Source: JAFECT01 sp963838235 | GTDB taxonomy: Bacteria > Pseudomonadota > Alphaproteobacteria > Caulobacterales > Caulobacteraceae | Reading direction: 5' to 3' | Length of the DNA stretch: 64,000 nt | NCBI GenBank assembly: GCA_963838235.1 | Contig: CAWIQJ010000006.1 | Location: 992,001-1,056,000, forward strand | Part shown: positions 1 through 9,655 of the stretch, piece by piece | Position numbering within the stretch: position 1 is the first letter of the stretch | Layout: the number at the start of each line of letters is the position of its first letter | Program-made: the position numbers and the translations under genes | Notes under the pieces: generated by a model | Database searches by the model: none | The model's input: the letters and a program-made list of their open reading frames with translations, nothing else | What the model was told of the DNA's origin: nothing

Positions 1-3000
1 ACCGCCGGCGCCCTCTCGCTGGCCCTGGCGCTCACCAGCCTGTCCTGCGCTCACGCGGCGCCGGCGCCCGCGGCGGACAGCCTTTCGGCGCTCCAATGGC
101 GCAACATCGGGCCATTCCGCGGCGGCCGGGCGACAGCAGTGGCGGGCATCGCCGGCCAACCTTTCACCTTCTTCATCGGCACCGCAGGCGGCGGCGTCTG
201 GGAGACCACGGACGCCGGCGTGACCTGGGCAAACGCCTCCGACGGTTTCCTCAAGGCCGCATCGGTCGGCGCCATCGCCATCGCGCCGTCGGACCCGAAC
301 ATCATCTATGTCGGCATGGGCGAGGCGACCGCGCGCGCCAACACCCTGCATCGCGGCGATGGCGTCTATAAGTCCTCGGACGGCGGCAAAACCTGGACGC
401 ACATCGGTCTCGACACCGTCGACGAAATCTCGCGCATCCTCGTCGATCCGCACGACCCGAACCTCGTCTATGTCGCCGCGCAGGGCCCGCTTTACGCGCC
501 GGGCCAGGCGCGCGGGGTCTTCCGCTCCAGCGACGGCGGGGCGACCTGGAAGCGCGTGCTGTTCACCGGCGATACGGTCGGTCCGGCCGATCTCGCGATG
601 GATCTGAAGGACTCCAAGGTCCTTTACGCGGCTATGTGGGATCACCTGCGCACGCCTTGGGAAATCCGCGCCTATGGAGCAGGCAGCGGCCTCTACAAGA
701 GCGTCGACGGCGGCGAGAATTGGACCCGGACCGGCGAAGGCCTGCCGGCGTCCCTGGGCAAGCTCAGCGTATCGGCGACGTCCGACCCGAACCGCGTCTA
801 TGCGCTGGTCGCGACCGAGATTGCCGGCAAGTCGGGCCTCTATCGCTCGGACGACGCGGGCAAGTCGTGGTCGCTGATCAACAACGACCGCAATCTGACC
901 CGGCGGTCCTGGTATTTCACCAAGCTTTTCGCCGACCCAACCGATCCGCAGACGGTATGGGTCGCCGATCTCGGCATGCAACGGTCGACCGACGGTGGAA
1001 AGACGTTTTCGCCGGTCACGCCGCCGCACGGCGATCATCACGAGCTGTGGATCAATCCGACGAACGCGAAGTTCGTCGGCGAGGCCGATGACGGCGGCGG
1101 AACCGTCTCGTTCGACGGCGGCCGTACTTGGTCGTCGGAAGACAATCAGTCCACCGCCCAGATCTACCGAGTCGTGGCCGACAATGCTTATCCATACCAC
1201 CTCTATGGCGGTCAGCAGGACGACGACACCCTCGATATCGCCAGCGCGTCCTTCGATCACGGCGGCATCGGGCGACACGACTGGCGGGCCGGCACGGGCA
1301 GCGAAAACTCCTTCGTCGACGTCGATCCGAACCATCCCGACGTGGTCTGGGCGAGCGGCTATCTCGGCGAGATGGACGAGCTCACCATCAGCACCGGCGT
1401 GACGCGGATCACTAACCCCTATCCGGTTCTGCTCTGGGGCAATTCGGCCAGCCGTATGCAGACCTATCGCTATGTGCTGAACACGCCGATCCTGAAGTCG
1501 CGGCATGCGCACAAGACGCTCTATCTCGGCGCCCAGATGCTGCTGGCTACCGACGATGACGGCAAGACCTGGCGCGAGGTCGGACCCGACGTCACCCGCC
1601 GCGGCAATGTCCCGAACATGCCGCAGCACCTCGGAACCAGCGAGACCGGCGACGGCGTCTACGGCGCGATCGACTATGTGGCGGAGTCGCTCTTGAAGGA
1701 AGGCGTGTTGTGGACCGGCAGCGACGACGGCATGGTCGCCGTCACCCCCGACGGTGGTAAGACCTGGCATAAGGGTGAACTGCCCGGCGCCGCGGACGCG
1801 CGGATCAATGCGATCGATCCGTCGCCGCACGATCCCGCGACCGCCTATGTCGCCGCGACCCGGTTCCAGTTCGACGACCAGAAACCTTACCTGTTCAAGA
1901 CGACCGACTGGGGCAAGACCTGGACGCGCCTCGGCGGCGCCCTTCCGGCCTGGACGCGGGTGGTGCGCGAGGATCCGGAGCGCAAGGGTCTGCTCTACGC
2001 CGGAACCGAAGTCGGCGTGTTTGTATCGTTCGACGACGGCGCGACCTGGCGCCCGTTGCAGTCGAAACTGCCACTCACCCCGATCAACGATCTGCTGGTG
2101 CACGACGGCGACCTGATCGCAGCGACCGGCGGGCGTGGATTCTGGATTCTCGACGATCTCTCGCCGCTTCGCCAATACGACAGCGCCGGCGGCGTGCGGC
2201 TCTATCGGCCGCGCAAGGCCTACCGTTCGAGCATCGGCAGCGGCGAATCGACGTCCGACAAGGCCTACGGCAAGAACCCGCCGGTCGGCGCCGTCGTCGA
2301 TTTCCAGCTGGCGGCCAAGGACGCCGTGGACATCGATATCCTCGACGCCTCGGGCGCGGTGGTCCGTCACCTCGAGGCGGAGGGTCTGCCGGGCCTGAAC
2401 CGCGTGCTATGGAACCTGCGCGCGGCGGCGCCGCCAACGATCGGGGACGGCCTGGTGTTCGGCGGCGGCGCTCCGGAAGGACGCTGGGCGCCGCCGGGGT
2501 CGTACACGGTGCGCCTGACGGTGGACGGCGTGACGCAGTCGCAGCCGCTGGAGGTCGCGCCGCAACCCGGCGCGCCGGAGCCCGAGCAAGCCTATCTCGA
2601 CCAGGACCGGTTCTCGAAACTCATCGAAGGCGACCTAGCGACCTTCCACGATCCAGCGCTGCTCGCGCGCGATGCGCAACGCCAACTCGTCGTGGCCGAG
2701 GCGCACATCGCCGACCCCGCCCTGCTCGCCGACGCCAAGGCGCTATCGGCCAAGCTCGCGGTCGATCTCGAAGCCTACGGCGACATGGCGTTCCTGCAGG
2801 TGAAGAACAACCAGGTCGCGCCCGTCTACCAGCCGACCTCGCACGCCCTCTACGAGAAACTGCATCCGGTTCTGACGGAGCAGATCGCAGGCCTGAACCA
2901 AGCCCTCGGCCCGGAGCTCGAGGCGCTCAATGCCCGGCTGTCAGCGGCGCGTATTGAGCCCATTCAACCGAAGCTGCCTGCGGAGAAGCGACCTGGGGAT

Positions 3001-3036
3001 CGGAAACCCGACCACGCGGAAGAAGAACTCGACTGA
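1..3036 (+). CDS. Secreted BNR/Asp-box repeat beta-propeller protein (sortilin/VPS10-like), 5' end outside window
   Basis: The reading frame is open from base 1, so the start codon lies upstream. The first visible residues form the hydrophobic core of a signal peptide, ending near an AHA-AP cleavage site. Mature protein then begins 'LSALQWRNIGPFRGG', an opening typical of the large WD40/YVTN/BNR-like family. Asp-box repeats S-x-D-x-G-x-T-W recur throughout (for example SSDGGKTWTHIG, SVDGGENWTRT, SFDGGRTWSSE), indicating one or two beta-propellers over about 650 residues. A C-terminal region of about 250 residues includes a charged, helical tail. The family is exported and often annotated as sortilin-like glycosyl hydrolase, but no catalytic residues can be assigned and the substrate is unknown. 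Its neighbours are secreted peptidases, which fits a role in extracellular polymer use. Confidence 0.85.
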   Translation, partial: TAGALSLALALTSLSCAHAAPAPAADSLSALQWRNIGPFRGGRATAVAGIAGQPFTFFIGTAGGGVWETTDAGVTWANASDGFLKAASVGAIAIAPSDPNIIYVGMGEATARANTLHRGDGVYKSSDGGKTWTHIGLDTVDEISRILVDPHDPNLVYVAAQGPLYAPGQARGVFRSSDGGATWKRVLFTGDTVGPADLAMDLKDSKVLYAAMWDHLRTPWEIRAYGAGSGLYKSVDGGENWTRTGEGLPASLGKLSVSATSDPNRVYALVATEIAGKSGLYRSDDAGKSWSLINNDRNLTRRSWYFTKLFADPTDPQTVWVADLGMQRSTDGGKTFSPVTPPHGDHHELWINPTNAKFVGEADDGGGTVSFDGGRTWSSEDNQSTAQIYRVVADNAYPYHLYGGQQDDDTLDIASASFDHGGIGRHDWRAGTGSENSFVDVDPNHPDVVWASGYLGEMDELTISTGVTRITNPYPVLLWGNSASRMQTYRYVLNTPILKSRHAHKTLYLGAQMLLATDDDGKTWREVGPDVTRRGNVPNMPQHLGTSETGDGVYGAIDYVAESLLKEGVLWTGSDDGMVAVTPDGGKTWHKGELPGAADARINAIDPSPHDPATAYVAATRFQFDDQKPYLFKTTDWGKTWTRLGGALPAWTRVVREDPERKGLLYAGTEVGVFVSFDDGATWRPLQSKLPLTPINDLLVHDGDLIAATGGRGFWILDDLSPLRQYDSAGGVRLYRPRKAYRSSIGSGESTSDKAYGKNPPVGAVVDFQLAAKDAVDIDILDASGAVVRHLEAEGLPGLNRVLWNLRAAAPPTIGDGLVFGGGAPEGRWAPPGSYTVRLTVDGVTQSQPLEVAPQPGAPEPEQAYLDQDRFSKLIEGDLATFHDPALLARDAQRQLVVAEAHIADPALLADAKALSAKLAVDLEAYGDMAFLQVKNNQVAPVYQPTSHALYEKLHPVLTEQIAGLNQALGPELEALNARLSAARIEPIQPKLPAEKRPGDRKPDHAEEELD

Positions 3037-3368
3037 GGTGACCCGCGGCCTTCGATCGCTCGCGCCGGTCCGAAGGTCGGACTTGCACCATGGCCATGCG
3101 GTACGGTGAGGGGCGCACGGACCAGCATGCGATATTGGGCGCTCGGACGAAGGCCGCAATTGCTGGTTGGGGTGAGATATTCGACGTCCCGTTACAGCGC
3201 CCTGACCGACCTCCGGTGGAGCAGGTTGTGATCCCTCTAGCGGGCAGATTTAATTGGCTCGGCGGTACCTGTTCGTACTGAGCCCAAATCACTGCTCGAT
3301 GTTTTTAGCGGAAGCGCGTGCCCAACATGCTACGTTCGTTAGGTCAGGTAGCGCGACAGGGGGAAGAA
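3037..3368. other. 332-base intergenic region with no supported gene
   Basis: This gap lies between the propeller gene and the M14 peptidase gene. I saw no ORF with family resemblance, no RNA and no clear repeat. Its last bases hold the ribosome binding site of the downstream gene (AGGGGGA, ending about 5 bases before the ATG at 3369). Confidence 0.5.
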
Positions 3369-6134
3369 ATGCGGTCCATGCTTCCGTTATTCGCCATGAT
3401 GGCGCTGTTATCCGCGGCTGCGCCCGTGTCCGCCGTGGCTCAGGCCATGGACCCCACCTTTGCGGAGCATCAGAAGGCCTGGACCACCAAGCCGGAGTTT
3501 TCGAGCCCGCTGGTGGATCACCTGCCGGCCTCGACCACGGTTCCGTCGCCGCGCGATGTGCTGGGGCATGACATCGGCGCGCCGCGGGTGCTCGACCACT
3601 ACGACGACATTCTGAAGTATTACCGCGCCCTGGCCGCCAAGTCGCCGCGGGTGAAGATCATCGAGACCGGCGCGACCGAAGAGGGCCGCCCGACGGTGAT
3701 GGTGCTGATCTCGTCGGAAGCCAATATCGCCAACCTCGACGAGAACCGGAAGAATCTGGTGCGGCTGTCCGATCCGCGCGGCCTCAGCGAAGACGACGCG
3801 CGTGCGCTGATCGCCAGAACCAAGCCGATGTACGTGGCGCTGGGCGGGCTGCACTCGGGCGAGACCGGCCCGCCTGAGATGCTGATGGAGCTGGCCTACC
3901 GGTTGGTCACCGAGGACAGTCCGCTGGTCAAGCAGATCCGCGACAATGTGATCTTCGCGATCAATCCGGCGAGCGATCCCGACGGGCGCGACCGCTATAC
4001 CGACTGGTACTATCGCAACAAGATCGACGACACCGACGATCTCGACCCGGTTCCCGGCGCGCCCTATTGGGGCAAGTACATCTTTCACGACAACAACCGC
4101 GACATAAATTACAGCGGCGCGAGTGCGCGCAATCTGTTGCGCTGGTATCTCGACTGGCGTCCGCCGATCATGCACGACCTGCACGAGTCGGTGCCGTTCC
4201 TCTACGTGTTCTCAGGCCAGCCGCCGCAGAACCCGACGCTCGACCCGATCCTCTACGACGAGCTGCCCTGGTTTTCGAACTTCGAGACGGCGCAGTTGAC
4301 CAAGTACGGCATGCCCGGCGTGTGGACCCACGGCTACGTCGACGCCTGGTCGCCCGGCTATGTCGCCTTCATGTCGTCGAACCACAACGGCCTGGTGCGC
4401 TTCTACGAGACCTTCGGCAACGGAGGCGCCACGACCGAGCTGCGGCACGTGAAGCCGGTGGACGGCCCGGGCCAGGACTCGCACCTGTTCGACCAGACAA
4501 AGCGCGAGTGGTACCGCACCGACCCGCCGTACGAGAGGGTGGAATGGTCCATGCGCGACAACACCAACTATATGGAAACGGCGATGTTGACGGCGCTGAT
4601 GACGACGTCGACCTTCCCGCAGCAGATCGTGGAGAACTTCTACAAGAAGAGCCGCGACGCGGTGGATGACGGGCGCGCCAAGGCGCCCTACGCCTTCGTC
4701 ATTCCTGGCGACCAGCCCGACATGACGCGCGCGGCGCTGTTGGTGAACATTCTGCGGATGCAGGGCATCGAGGTCGGCCGCGCCACCGGCGCCGTGACCC
4801 TGAAGGAGGGAACCTACCCTGCTGGGTCGTTCGTGGTGAAGCGCGACCAGCCGTACGGGCGTCTCGCCAAGATTCTGCTCGAGAAGCAGGACTTCCCCGA
4901 TCCTAAGCTGAAGACCTACGACGACTCCGCCTGGACCATGGGCCTTATGGCGCATGTGAAGGTGGTGGCCAGTGCCGACAAGACCGCGCTCGACGTCGCG
5001 GTGTCGCCGGTCGATCGCTTCGATCCGCAAGGGACCATCGACGCCCAAGGCGCTGCGACCTACGCCGTGCTCGACTATGGCTCGATCAATCTCGCCAAGC
5101 TGCGTTACGAACTGAAGGACACGCCGGTCCGCATCGCCGAACAGTCGTTCAAGGCGGGCGACAAGACCGTGCCGGCCGGCTCCTTCCTCGTGGAGGGCGC
5201 GGCCTATGCCAAGCTGAAGGCGGCGGCGATCCCGCTCGGGCTGACCGTGGTGGCGGTGAGCGACAAGATCACCGCGCCGGTGCACGACGCGGCCTTGCCG
5301 CGGGTGGCGGTCTATTCGACCTGGGGCAGCACCCAGAATGTCGGTTGGGTGCGCTACGCCTTCGACCAGTTCGACACGCCCTACAGCCTCATCTTCAAGG
5401 ACGAGGTGAAGAAGGGCGGCCTGCGCGCGCGCTTCGACGTGATCATCGTGCCGAGCCAGGGCCGCTCGTCGAAAAGCCTCGTGTTCGACATTCCGATGCA
5501 CGGCAAGCCGTTGCCCTACGAGAAGACGGCGCAGTTCAAGAACCTCGGCGACTACGGCTCCTCGCCCGACATTCGCGGCGGCATGGGTCTCGAAGGCCTC
5601 GACGAGTTGCGCAAGTTCGTCGAACAGGGCGGGGTTCTGATCACGTTGGGCGACTCCAGCGCCATGCCGGCCGATTTCGACCTCGCGCCCGACGTGGAGA
5701 CCGGAAAACCGGGCTCGGACTTCTATGCGCCGGGGCCGATCGTGAACGCCAAGGTGCTGAAGACCGGCAATCCGATCTTCTACGGCTACGAGGACGCGGT
5801 CATCCCGGTGCGCTGGGCCACATCGACCCTGTTCTCGCTGCCGTCCTATGACCGCACGGATGTTCTGATGGAGTTCCCCGGCGGCAAGAAGAACGTGCTG
5901 AGCGGCCTGATGAACGGCGCCGACGGGATCAAGCACCGCCCCGCCATCATCGACATGCCGGTAGGCCAAGGCCAGGTCCTGATGTTCGCCACCAACCCTA
6001 TCTACCGCTGGCAGAACTTCGGCGAGTACCGGATGCTGTACAACGCGCTGTTCAGCTATCAGCACCTGAGGTTGGGGACGGACGCGCCGGTGAAGGTTGA
6101 GGACGACAAGGCGGACGGCGATATGGCGGAGTGA
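3369..6134 (+). CDS. Secreted M14 family zinc carboxypeptidase, long form
   Basis: The 921-residue product starts with a signal peptide (MRSMLPLFAMMALLSAAAP..AQA). The ATG at 3369 is chosen over an in-frame ATG at 3318 because AGGGGGA sits just upstream and the signal peptide then begins at residue 1. The M14 domain spans about residues 60-420. It has the HxxE zinc motif in GGLHSGETGPPE, the substrate-binding region NPASDPDGRDR, and a third zinc-ligand His in MHDLHESVP. The C-terminal half (about 430-900) lacks peptidase motifs and includes a glutamine-amidotransferase-like fold region (DVIIVPSQG, EQGGVLITLGDSS), as in other ~900-residue secreted M14 proteins. Likely role: periplasmic or extracellular cleavage of peptides. 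The exact substrate is not predictable. Confidence 0.88.
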   Translation: MRSMLPLFAMMALLSAAAPVSAVAQAMDPTFAEHQKAWTTKPEFSSPLVDHLPASTTVPSPRDVLGHDIGAPRVLDHYDDILKYYRALAAKSPRVKIIETGATEEGRPTVMVLISSEANIANLDENRKNLVRLSDPRGLSEDDARALIARTKPMYVALGGLHSGETGPPEMLMELAYRLVTEDSPLVKQIRDNVIFAINPASDPDGRDRYTDWYYRNKIDDTDDLDPVPGAPYWGKYIFHDNNRDINYSGASARNLLRWYLDWRPPIMHDLHESVPFLYVFSGQPPQNPTLDPILYDELPWFSNFETAQLTKYGMPGVWTHGYVDAWSPGYVAFMSSNHNGLVRFYETFGNGGATTELRHVKPVDGPGQDSHLFDQTKREWYRTDPPYERVEWSMRDNTNYMETAMLTALMTTSTFPQQIVENFYKKSRDAVDDGRAKAPYAFVIPGDQPDMTRAALLVNILRMQGIEVGRATGAVTLKEGTYPAGSFVVKRDQPYGRLAKILLEKQDFPDPKLKTYDDSAWTMGLMAHVKVVASADKTALDVAVSPVDRFDPQGTIDAQGAATYAVLDYGSINLAKLRYELKDTPVRIAEQSFKAGDKTVPAGSFLVEGAAYAKLKAAAIPLGLTVVAVSDKITAPVHDAALPRVAVYSTWGSTQNVGWVRYAFDQFDTPYSLIFKDEVKKGGLRARFDVIIVPSQGRSSKSLVFDIPMHGKPLPYEKTAQFKNLGDYGSSPDIRGGMGLEGLDELRKFVEQGGVLITLGDSSAMPADFDLAPDVETGKPGSDFYAPGPIVNAKVLKTGNPIFYGYEDAVIPVRWATSTLFSLPSYDRTDVLMEFPGGKKNVLSGLMNGADGIKHRPAIIDMPVGQGQVLMFATNPIYRWQNFGEYRMLYNALFSYQHLRLGTDAPVKVEDDKADGDMAE

Positions 6135-6152
6135 GGCCGAACCCAACACTTC

Positions 6153-6183
6153 CGTAACCCTCGGGACAAGCCCGAGGGTGACG
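6153..6183. terminator. Hairpin after the M14 peptidase gene (possible terminator or REP-like unit)
   Basis: CCCTCGGG-ACAAG-CCCGAGGG with extending CGT/ACG arms forms a strong stem 19 bases after the stop codon. There is no T-tract, so termination would be weak or Rho-linked. The sequence resembles short palindromes dispersed in many alphaproteobacterial genomes. Confidence 0.5.
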
Positions 6184-6270
6184 GGCAATTGGAGTGGAGT
6201 AGGCGAAAGCGGTAGGTCGCGCCTTTCCGTGCTATGCTCCCGCCGCCGGCCAGCGCCAGGGGAGGGACCC

Positions 6271-7699
6271 ATGCGCATCGTGCGTGCGATTTCCGGACTT
6301 TTGACTGGGTTGCTCGTCGCCTTCGTGGCGGCGGCCGCGGCCCAGGCCGCGACGCTCAGCGTGAGCGGGGCGAGCGAGAAGGTGTGCCAGCTCACCGGCC
6401 AGACTGACTGGTACTCGGGCGCGACCACCGACGCGCAAACCATGACGCGCGACGGCCTGTTCGGCATCGACCTCGGTTTTCCGGTCGAGGCGAACAACGG
6501 CAAGCTCTATTTCCTGTTCGGCGACGCCAACCCGGCGAACCATCCGCCGAACACGCTCCCCTCCGTGCCGCCCGACGACGCCATGGGGGTGACCACGCGC
6601 ACCGCGGCGCCCGACAAGACGACCTGTCTCGACATGACGCTGCTCGGCGGCGGCCGGCGCACCTTCGGGCATCCGGTGGTGACGCCGCCGATTCAACAGG
6701 GCTCCTACAACGTGCCGACCGGCGGGGTGTACGTCGACAACCTCATCTTCGGCTTCTTCTGGACCAGCCACTGCACCTTCGCCGATCCGTTCGGGCCGAA
6801 CGCGGCGACGCCGCTGGTCCTGCCGGCCGCGAGCGCGACCTGTCTCGAAAAACCCGTCAGCAACAGCCTCGGGCGCAGCGTGCTCGCCTATGCGCAACCG
6901 ACCGCGCCGCTCAAGTTCACCCAGGTTGCGGGACCGCCCGCGATCACCTACCTGGCGGGCTCGCCGATGCCGAACGGCTTCGTCTATGTCACCGCGAGCC
7001 AGGCGCTGCCGCGGATGAAGGGCGTCGACTACAAGCCGGGGACTTCGTCGCCGATCGCGGTGTTCGGCGTGCCGCGTTATCGGATGAGCATTCCCTATCT
7101 CGCCCTGGCGCCCCAGGCGACCTTCGGCGACGTGACCGACCTGGTCGTTCTACGCGGGCATGGGATCAAGCGGACCGAAGTGGATCACCTATGCGAAATG
7201 GCAGGCCGGCCATGTCGGTTCGAACTGGGCGCCGCCGGCGGGGGCTGCGCTCTGGGCGAACAGTCCGAACGCCTACAGCCTGTCGGGCGACGAACAATGC
7301 GTCGGCGAGCACCAGGCGACCTATAACAAGGACCTCAGCGTCTGGCTGATGCTCTACAGCTGCGGCGGCTGGCAGGTGGAGGCGCGCACGGCGCCTGATG
7401 CCTGGGGGCCGTGGTCGAAGCCGATCCAGCTGCTCAGCGCGGTGAATGAACCGAGCCTGTTCTGCACTCTGTTCTGGAACAAGGTCGTCGGCCCCCACAC
7501 CTGCGGCCCCCTGGTGACCCAGGAGCCCGACGCCTGGTCGTTCGGCTATTTCTATGCGCCGTTCATTCTCAGCCGCTACACCGAGGCCCTGCCGTCGCCC
7601 GGCCCGGGTCTGAAATCGGCGAAGATCTACTGGCTGCTGTCCACCTGGGATCCGTACCAGGTGACGGTGATGCAATCGACGCTGACGTTTGGGCCGTAG
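6271..7699 (+). pseudogene. Secreted DUF4185 domain protein, frameshifted
   Basis: The ATG at 6271 follows AGGGGAGGGACCC and opens a signal peptide (MRIVRAISGLLTGLLVAFVAAAAAQA). The frame carries DUF4185-like sequence (GLFGIDLGFPVE, YFLFGDAN, GGVYVDNLIFGFFW) to about 7140. It then continues one frame later as WSFYAGMGSSGPKW through CGPLVTQEPDAWSFGYFYAPFI to the stop at 7699. Removing one C near 7141 restores an uninterrupted product of about 475 residues. DUF4185 proteins are predicted secreted, propeller-like carbohydrate-associated proteins of unknown activity. Both halves keep good family character, so this may be an intact gene with an assembly indel rather than a true pseudogene. Confidence 0.75.
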
Positions 7700-7727
7700 G
7701 CTCCATTTCTTCCGCTCATCATTTCAT

Positions 7728-7870
7728 CCGCTCATCCCGGCGAATGCCGGGACCCAGATCGTAAGGCGTGGCGGCCAACTGTTTGTCAGTGGGCTCGTGA
7801 CAGTTCGTGCGCTAATCGCTCGATTACGGAGCCATATAATCTGGGTCCCGGCATTCGCCGGGATGAGCGG
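7728..7870. repeat. Dispersed inverted-repeat element, copy 1 (32-bp perfect terminal repeats)
   Basis: Bases 7728-7759 and 7839-7870 are perfect 32-bp inverted repeats (CCGCTCATCCCGGCGAATGC... at the outer end) around a 79-base centre. The same arms recur at 52567-52694 with an unrelated centre, apart from a further GATCGTAAGGC match next to the left arm. Each arm also holds an internal hairpin (CCCGGCGAATGCCGGG). The element has no coding capacity. It lies between convergent genes and could form a strong RNA hairpin from either strand. Confidence 0.85.
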
Positions 7871-7889
7871 GACTGAAAAGGATGCGCCG

Positions 7890-8924
7890 CTAACGCTTGT
7901 TTGACAGCGCTACACTCCGCGGCGCCGCCAGTCCGCCCCAGCGTTCGTCGGCTTTCTGCAGGCGCTTTGTCGCGTCGTCGCGTTTGCCCGCGGCGATCAG
8001 CGCTTCGACCGCGTCGAGATCGGCGGTCATCGCCTTGACCTGTTCGGCCTGGCAGGCGGCGAGGCGCTTCGGATCCGGCAGTTGCGGCGCGAACAGTTCC
8101 TGCAGCGCGTGCGACAACACCGCGCCGGTCATCAGGGCGTGATCGGTGTCGGGCGTGATCTCGGCGTCGGTGTCGAACACGCAGTTGCGCCGCATGGCCC
8201 CTTCGCTCGCGGCGTCCCAGGCGAGGTGCACCGTGTCCCTGGCGCCGGTGACGTAGACGATGCGCGAGCGCGCCTGGAACGCTGCGAGCAGGTCCTTCGG
8301 CGGCAGCGGCGCCTGGTTGTCGCCTATGGGGTCGCTGCCCGCGTTCAGCATCGCGCCGCGGAACAGGTCCGGATAGCCGAGCGCGAGGTGCATGGCCACG
8401 CGCGCGCCGCCGGAGAAGCCGGAGACGAACACGCGGTCGGGGTCGACCTTGTACTGGGCCATGACGTTAGCCGCGGCCAACAGCGCCAGCGGCTCGCGGC
8501 GGCCGAACACGCTGGTGTCGTTTCCCGAGTGCTGCGCCGCCACGAAGATGACGCCGAAGCGGTCGAGCACGGACGCCCAGCCTTGCGGCAGGCGCTGGGT
8601 TTCGGACGGCGAGACGAACACCATCAGGGCGTACCCCTGCGGCGGCGGCGTCGCCGGGACGTAAAGCGCGAACCGTTCCTGGGCCAGATCGACCGGCTGG
8701 TCGCGCATCCGCTTGCCGGAGGTTGCGAGCAGGGTCTGCAGCTTCGCCGCGGTCAACGGCGTCGACAGGCGGCGCGCCAGTTCGAGGTTGCTCGACAGCG
8801 GCGTGTAGGCGCTGAACACGACATCGTCGCGCGCGCCGGTCGGCTCAGCCTGCGCAACGACGCCGATCGCGCAGATGAGTGCTGCGGCGACGATGGCTCC
8901 CGGCTTCAGCGGACTGCGCGACAT
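7890..8924 (-). CDS. Secreted alpha/beta hydrolase (PHB depolymerase/esterase-like)
   Basis: The ATG at 8924 is preferred over an upstream in-frame GTG because it follows GCGAGGG and starts the signal peptide directly (MSRSPLKPGAIVAAALICAIGVVAQA). The product is about 344 residues. The nucleophile motif is G-F-S-G-G in DPDRVFVSGFSGGARVAMHLA. A candidate acid/His pair lies in VTGARDTVH and TPDTDHALMTG. The arrangement matches secreted esterases of the PHB-depolymerase/LpqC type, which hydrolyse polyester or feruloyl-type esters. The C-terminal 70 residues are a charged helical tail. The substrate is unassigned. Transcription converges on the inverted-repeat element. Confidence 0.72.
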   Translation of the reverse strand: MSRSPLKPGAIVAAALICAIGVVAQAEPTGARDDVVFSAYTPLSSNLELARRLSTPLTAAKLQTLLATSGKRMRDQPVDLAQERFALYVPATPPPQGYALMVFVSPSETQRLPQGWASVLDRFGVIFVAAQHSGNDTSVFGRREPLALLAAANVMAQYKVDPDRVFVSGFSGGARVAMHLALGYPDLFRGAMLNAGSDPIGDNQAPLPPKDLLAAFQARSRIVYVTGARDTVHLAWDAASEGAMRRNCVFDTDAEITPDTDHALMTGAVLSHALQELFAPQLPDPKRLAACQAEQVKAMTADLDAVEALIAAGKRDDATKRLQKADERWGGLAAPRSVALSNKR

Positions 8925-9121
8925 GACCCTCGCCCCACCGCGGCTAGACACCTTGCCGGTTGACCACGGCCCGACGGTTCGGTCCAGGCCGAGGCGTGGA
9001 CGCGGCGCCCGGCGGCCTCGCCCGCGCCATGAACGGGTTCTGAACGCCCCGCTCGCGCTGCGTTCAGCGTGCGCCGACTAAACCGGACCCCAGACAGGCG
9101 CACGACCTGGGAGACAGGACC

Positions 9122-9256
9122 ATGGACATCACCACCCTTCTGCTGCTGGCGGCCTCGGCCGTCGTGGGCGCGGCGGGCATCTGGCTCACCACCATGGCGC
9201 TGGAAGGCGCCGCCCCGGCCCGGGCGCGGGCCGAACATGACGACGACGTCCTCTGA
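9122..9256 (+). CDS. Tiny single-span membrane protein, 44 aa
   Basis: The ATG at 9122 follows GGGAGACAGGACC, a reasonable ribosome binding site. The frame encodes MDITTLLLLAASAVVGAAGI..., a single N-terminal transmembrane helix (about residues 4-26), then a short acidic tail ending before TGA at 9254. I do not recognise the family. A second tiny membrane protein follows 100 bases downstream in the same direction, and a terminator lies after both, so they may form one transcript. Support is codon pattern, RBS and hydrophobicity only. Confidence 0.45.
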   Translation: MDITTLLLLAASAVVGAAGIWLTTMALEGAAPARARAEHDDDVL

Positions 9257-9355
9257 TCCGACAGCGTCGGGCCGCCGTATACCGCTCGGTCGGGCGGGGT
9301 CGGCGCGCCTTGCGCTCCCCAATCACCTCGAAAACGGCTCGGGAAGCCTGCAACC

Positions 9356-9472
9356 ATGACCTTAGACCTTGGGACCTTGATGCTGATCTCGGCGATCGCC
9401 TGCATCGCGCTCGGCGGCGGCTGGCTGCTCGCCCTGGTGCGGGGGCGCAAGGCCCGGCGGGCCTCGTTCTGA
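9356..9472 (+). CDS. Tiny single-span membrane protein, 38 aa
   Basis: The ATG at 9356 is preceded by CGGGAAGCC. The peptide MTLDLGTLMLISAIACIALG... is one hydrophobic helix (about residues 8-29) followed by a strongly basic tail (RGRKARR). This N-out/C-in, positive-inside layout suits a small inner-membrane protein. It sits just before the terminator at 9579-9620. No family is recognised. The shared layout with the preceding 44-residue protein supports both being real. Confidence 0.42.
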   Translation: MTLDLGTLMLISAIACIALGGGWLLALVRGRKARRASF

Positions 9473-9578
9473 CCCCTTCGCAGGGCGAACGGCCAGGCCG
9501 GGGTGGCCTCCCGAAAAAGGGATTCCGGGCCGCCGGATAGTAAAATCGTTGTTTGCCGCTGATCGCGAGGCTAGGTTG

Positions 9579-9620
9579 AAAGCCGCCGGCGCCCCCCACA
9601 GGTGTCGGCGGTTTTCTTTT
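9579..9620 (+). terminator. Rho-independent terminator upstream of the TIGR03032 gene
   Basis: A stem of about 14 pairs (AAAGCCGCCGGCGCC with GGTGTCGGCGGTTT) is followed directly by TTTTCTTTT. It ends 36 bases before the ATG at 9656, so it terminates the tiny membrane-protein transcript or acts as a leader attenuator for the next gene. Confidence 0.7.
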
Positions 9621-9655
9621 GGGGCAATTGCACAGACTGAAGAGCGGCATCGACA

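Noticed and set aside
4212..6503. 763-codon minus-strand open frame
   Set aside because: Antisense to the M14 peptidase; no recognisable domains and His/Arg/Val-rich composition typical of a shadow.
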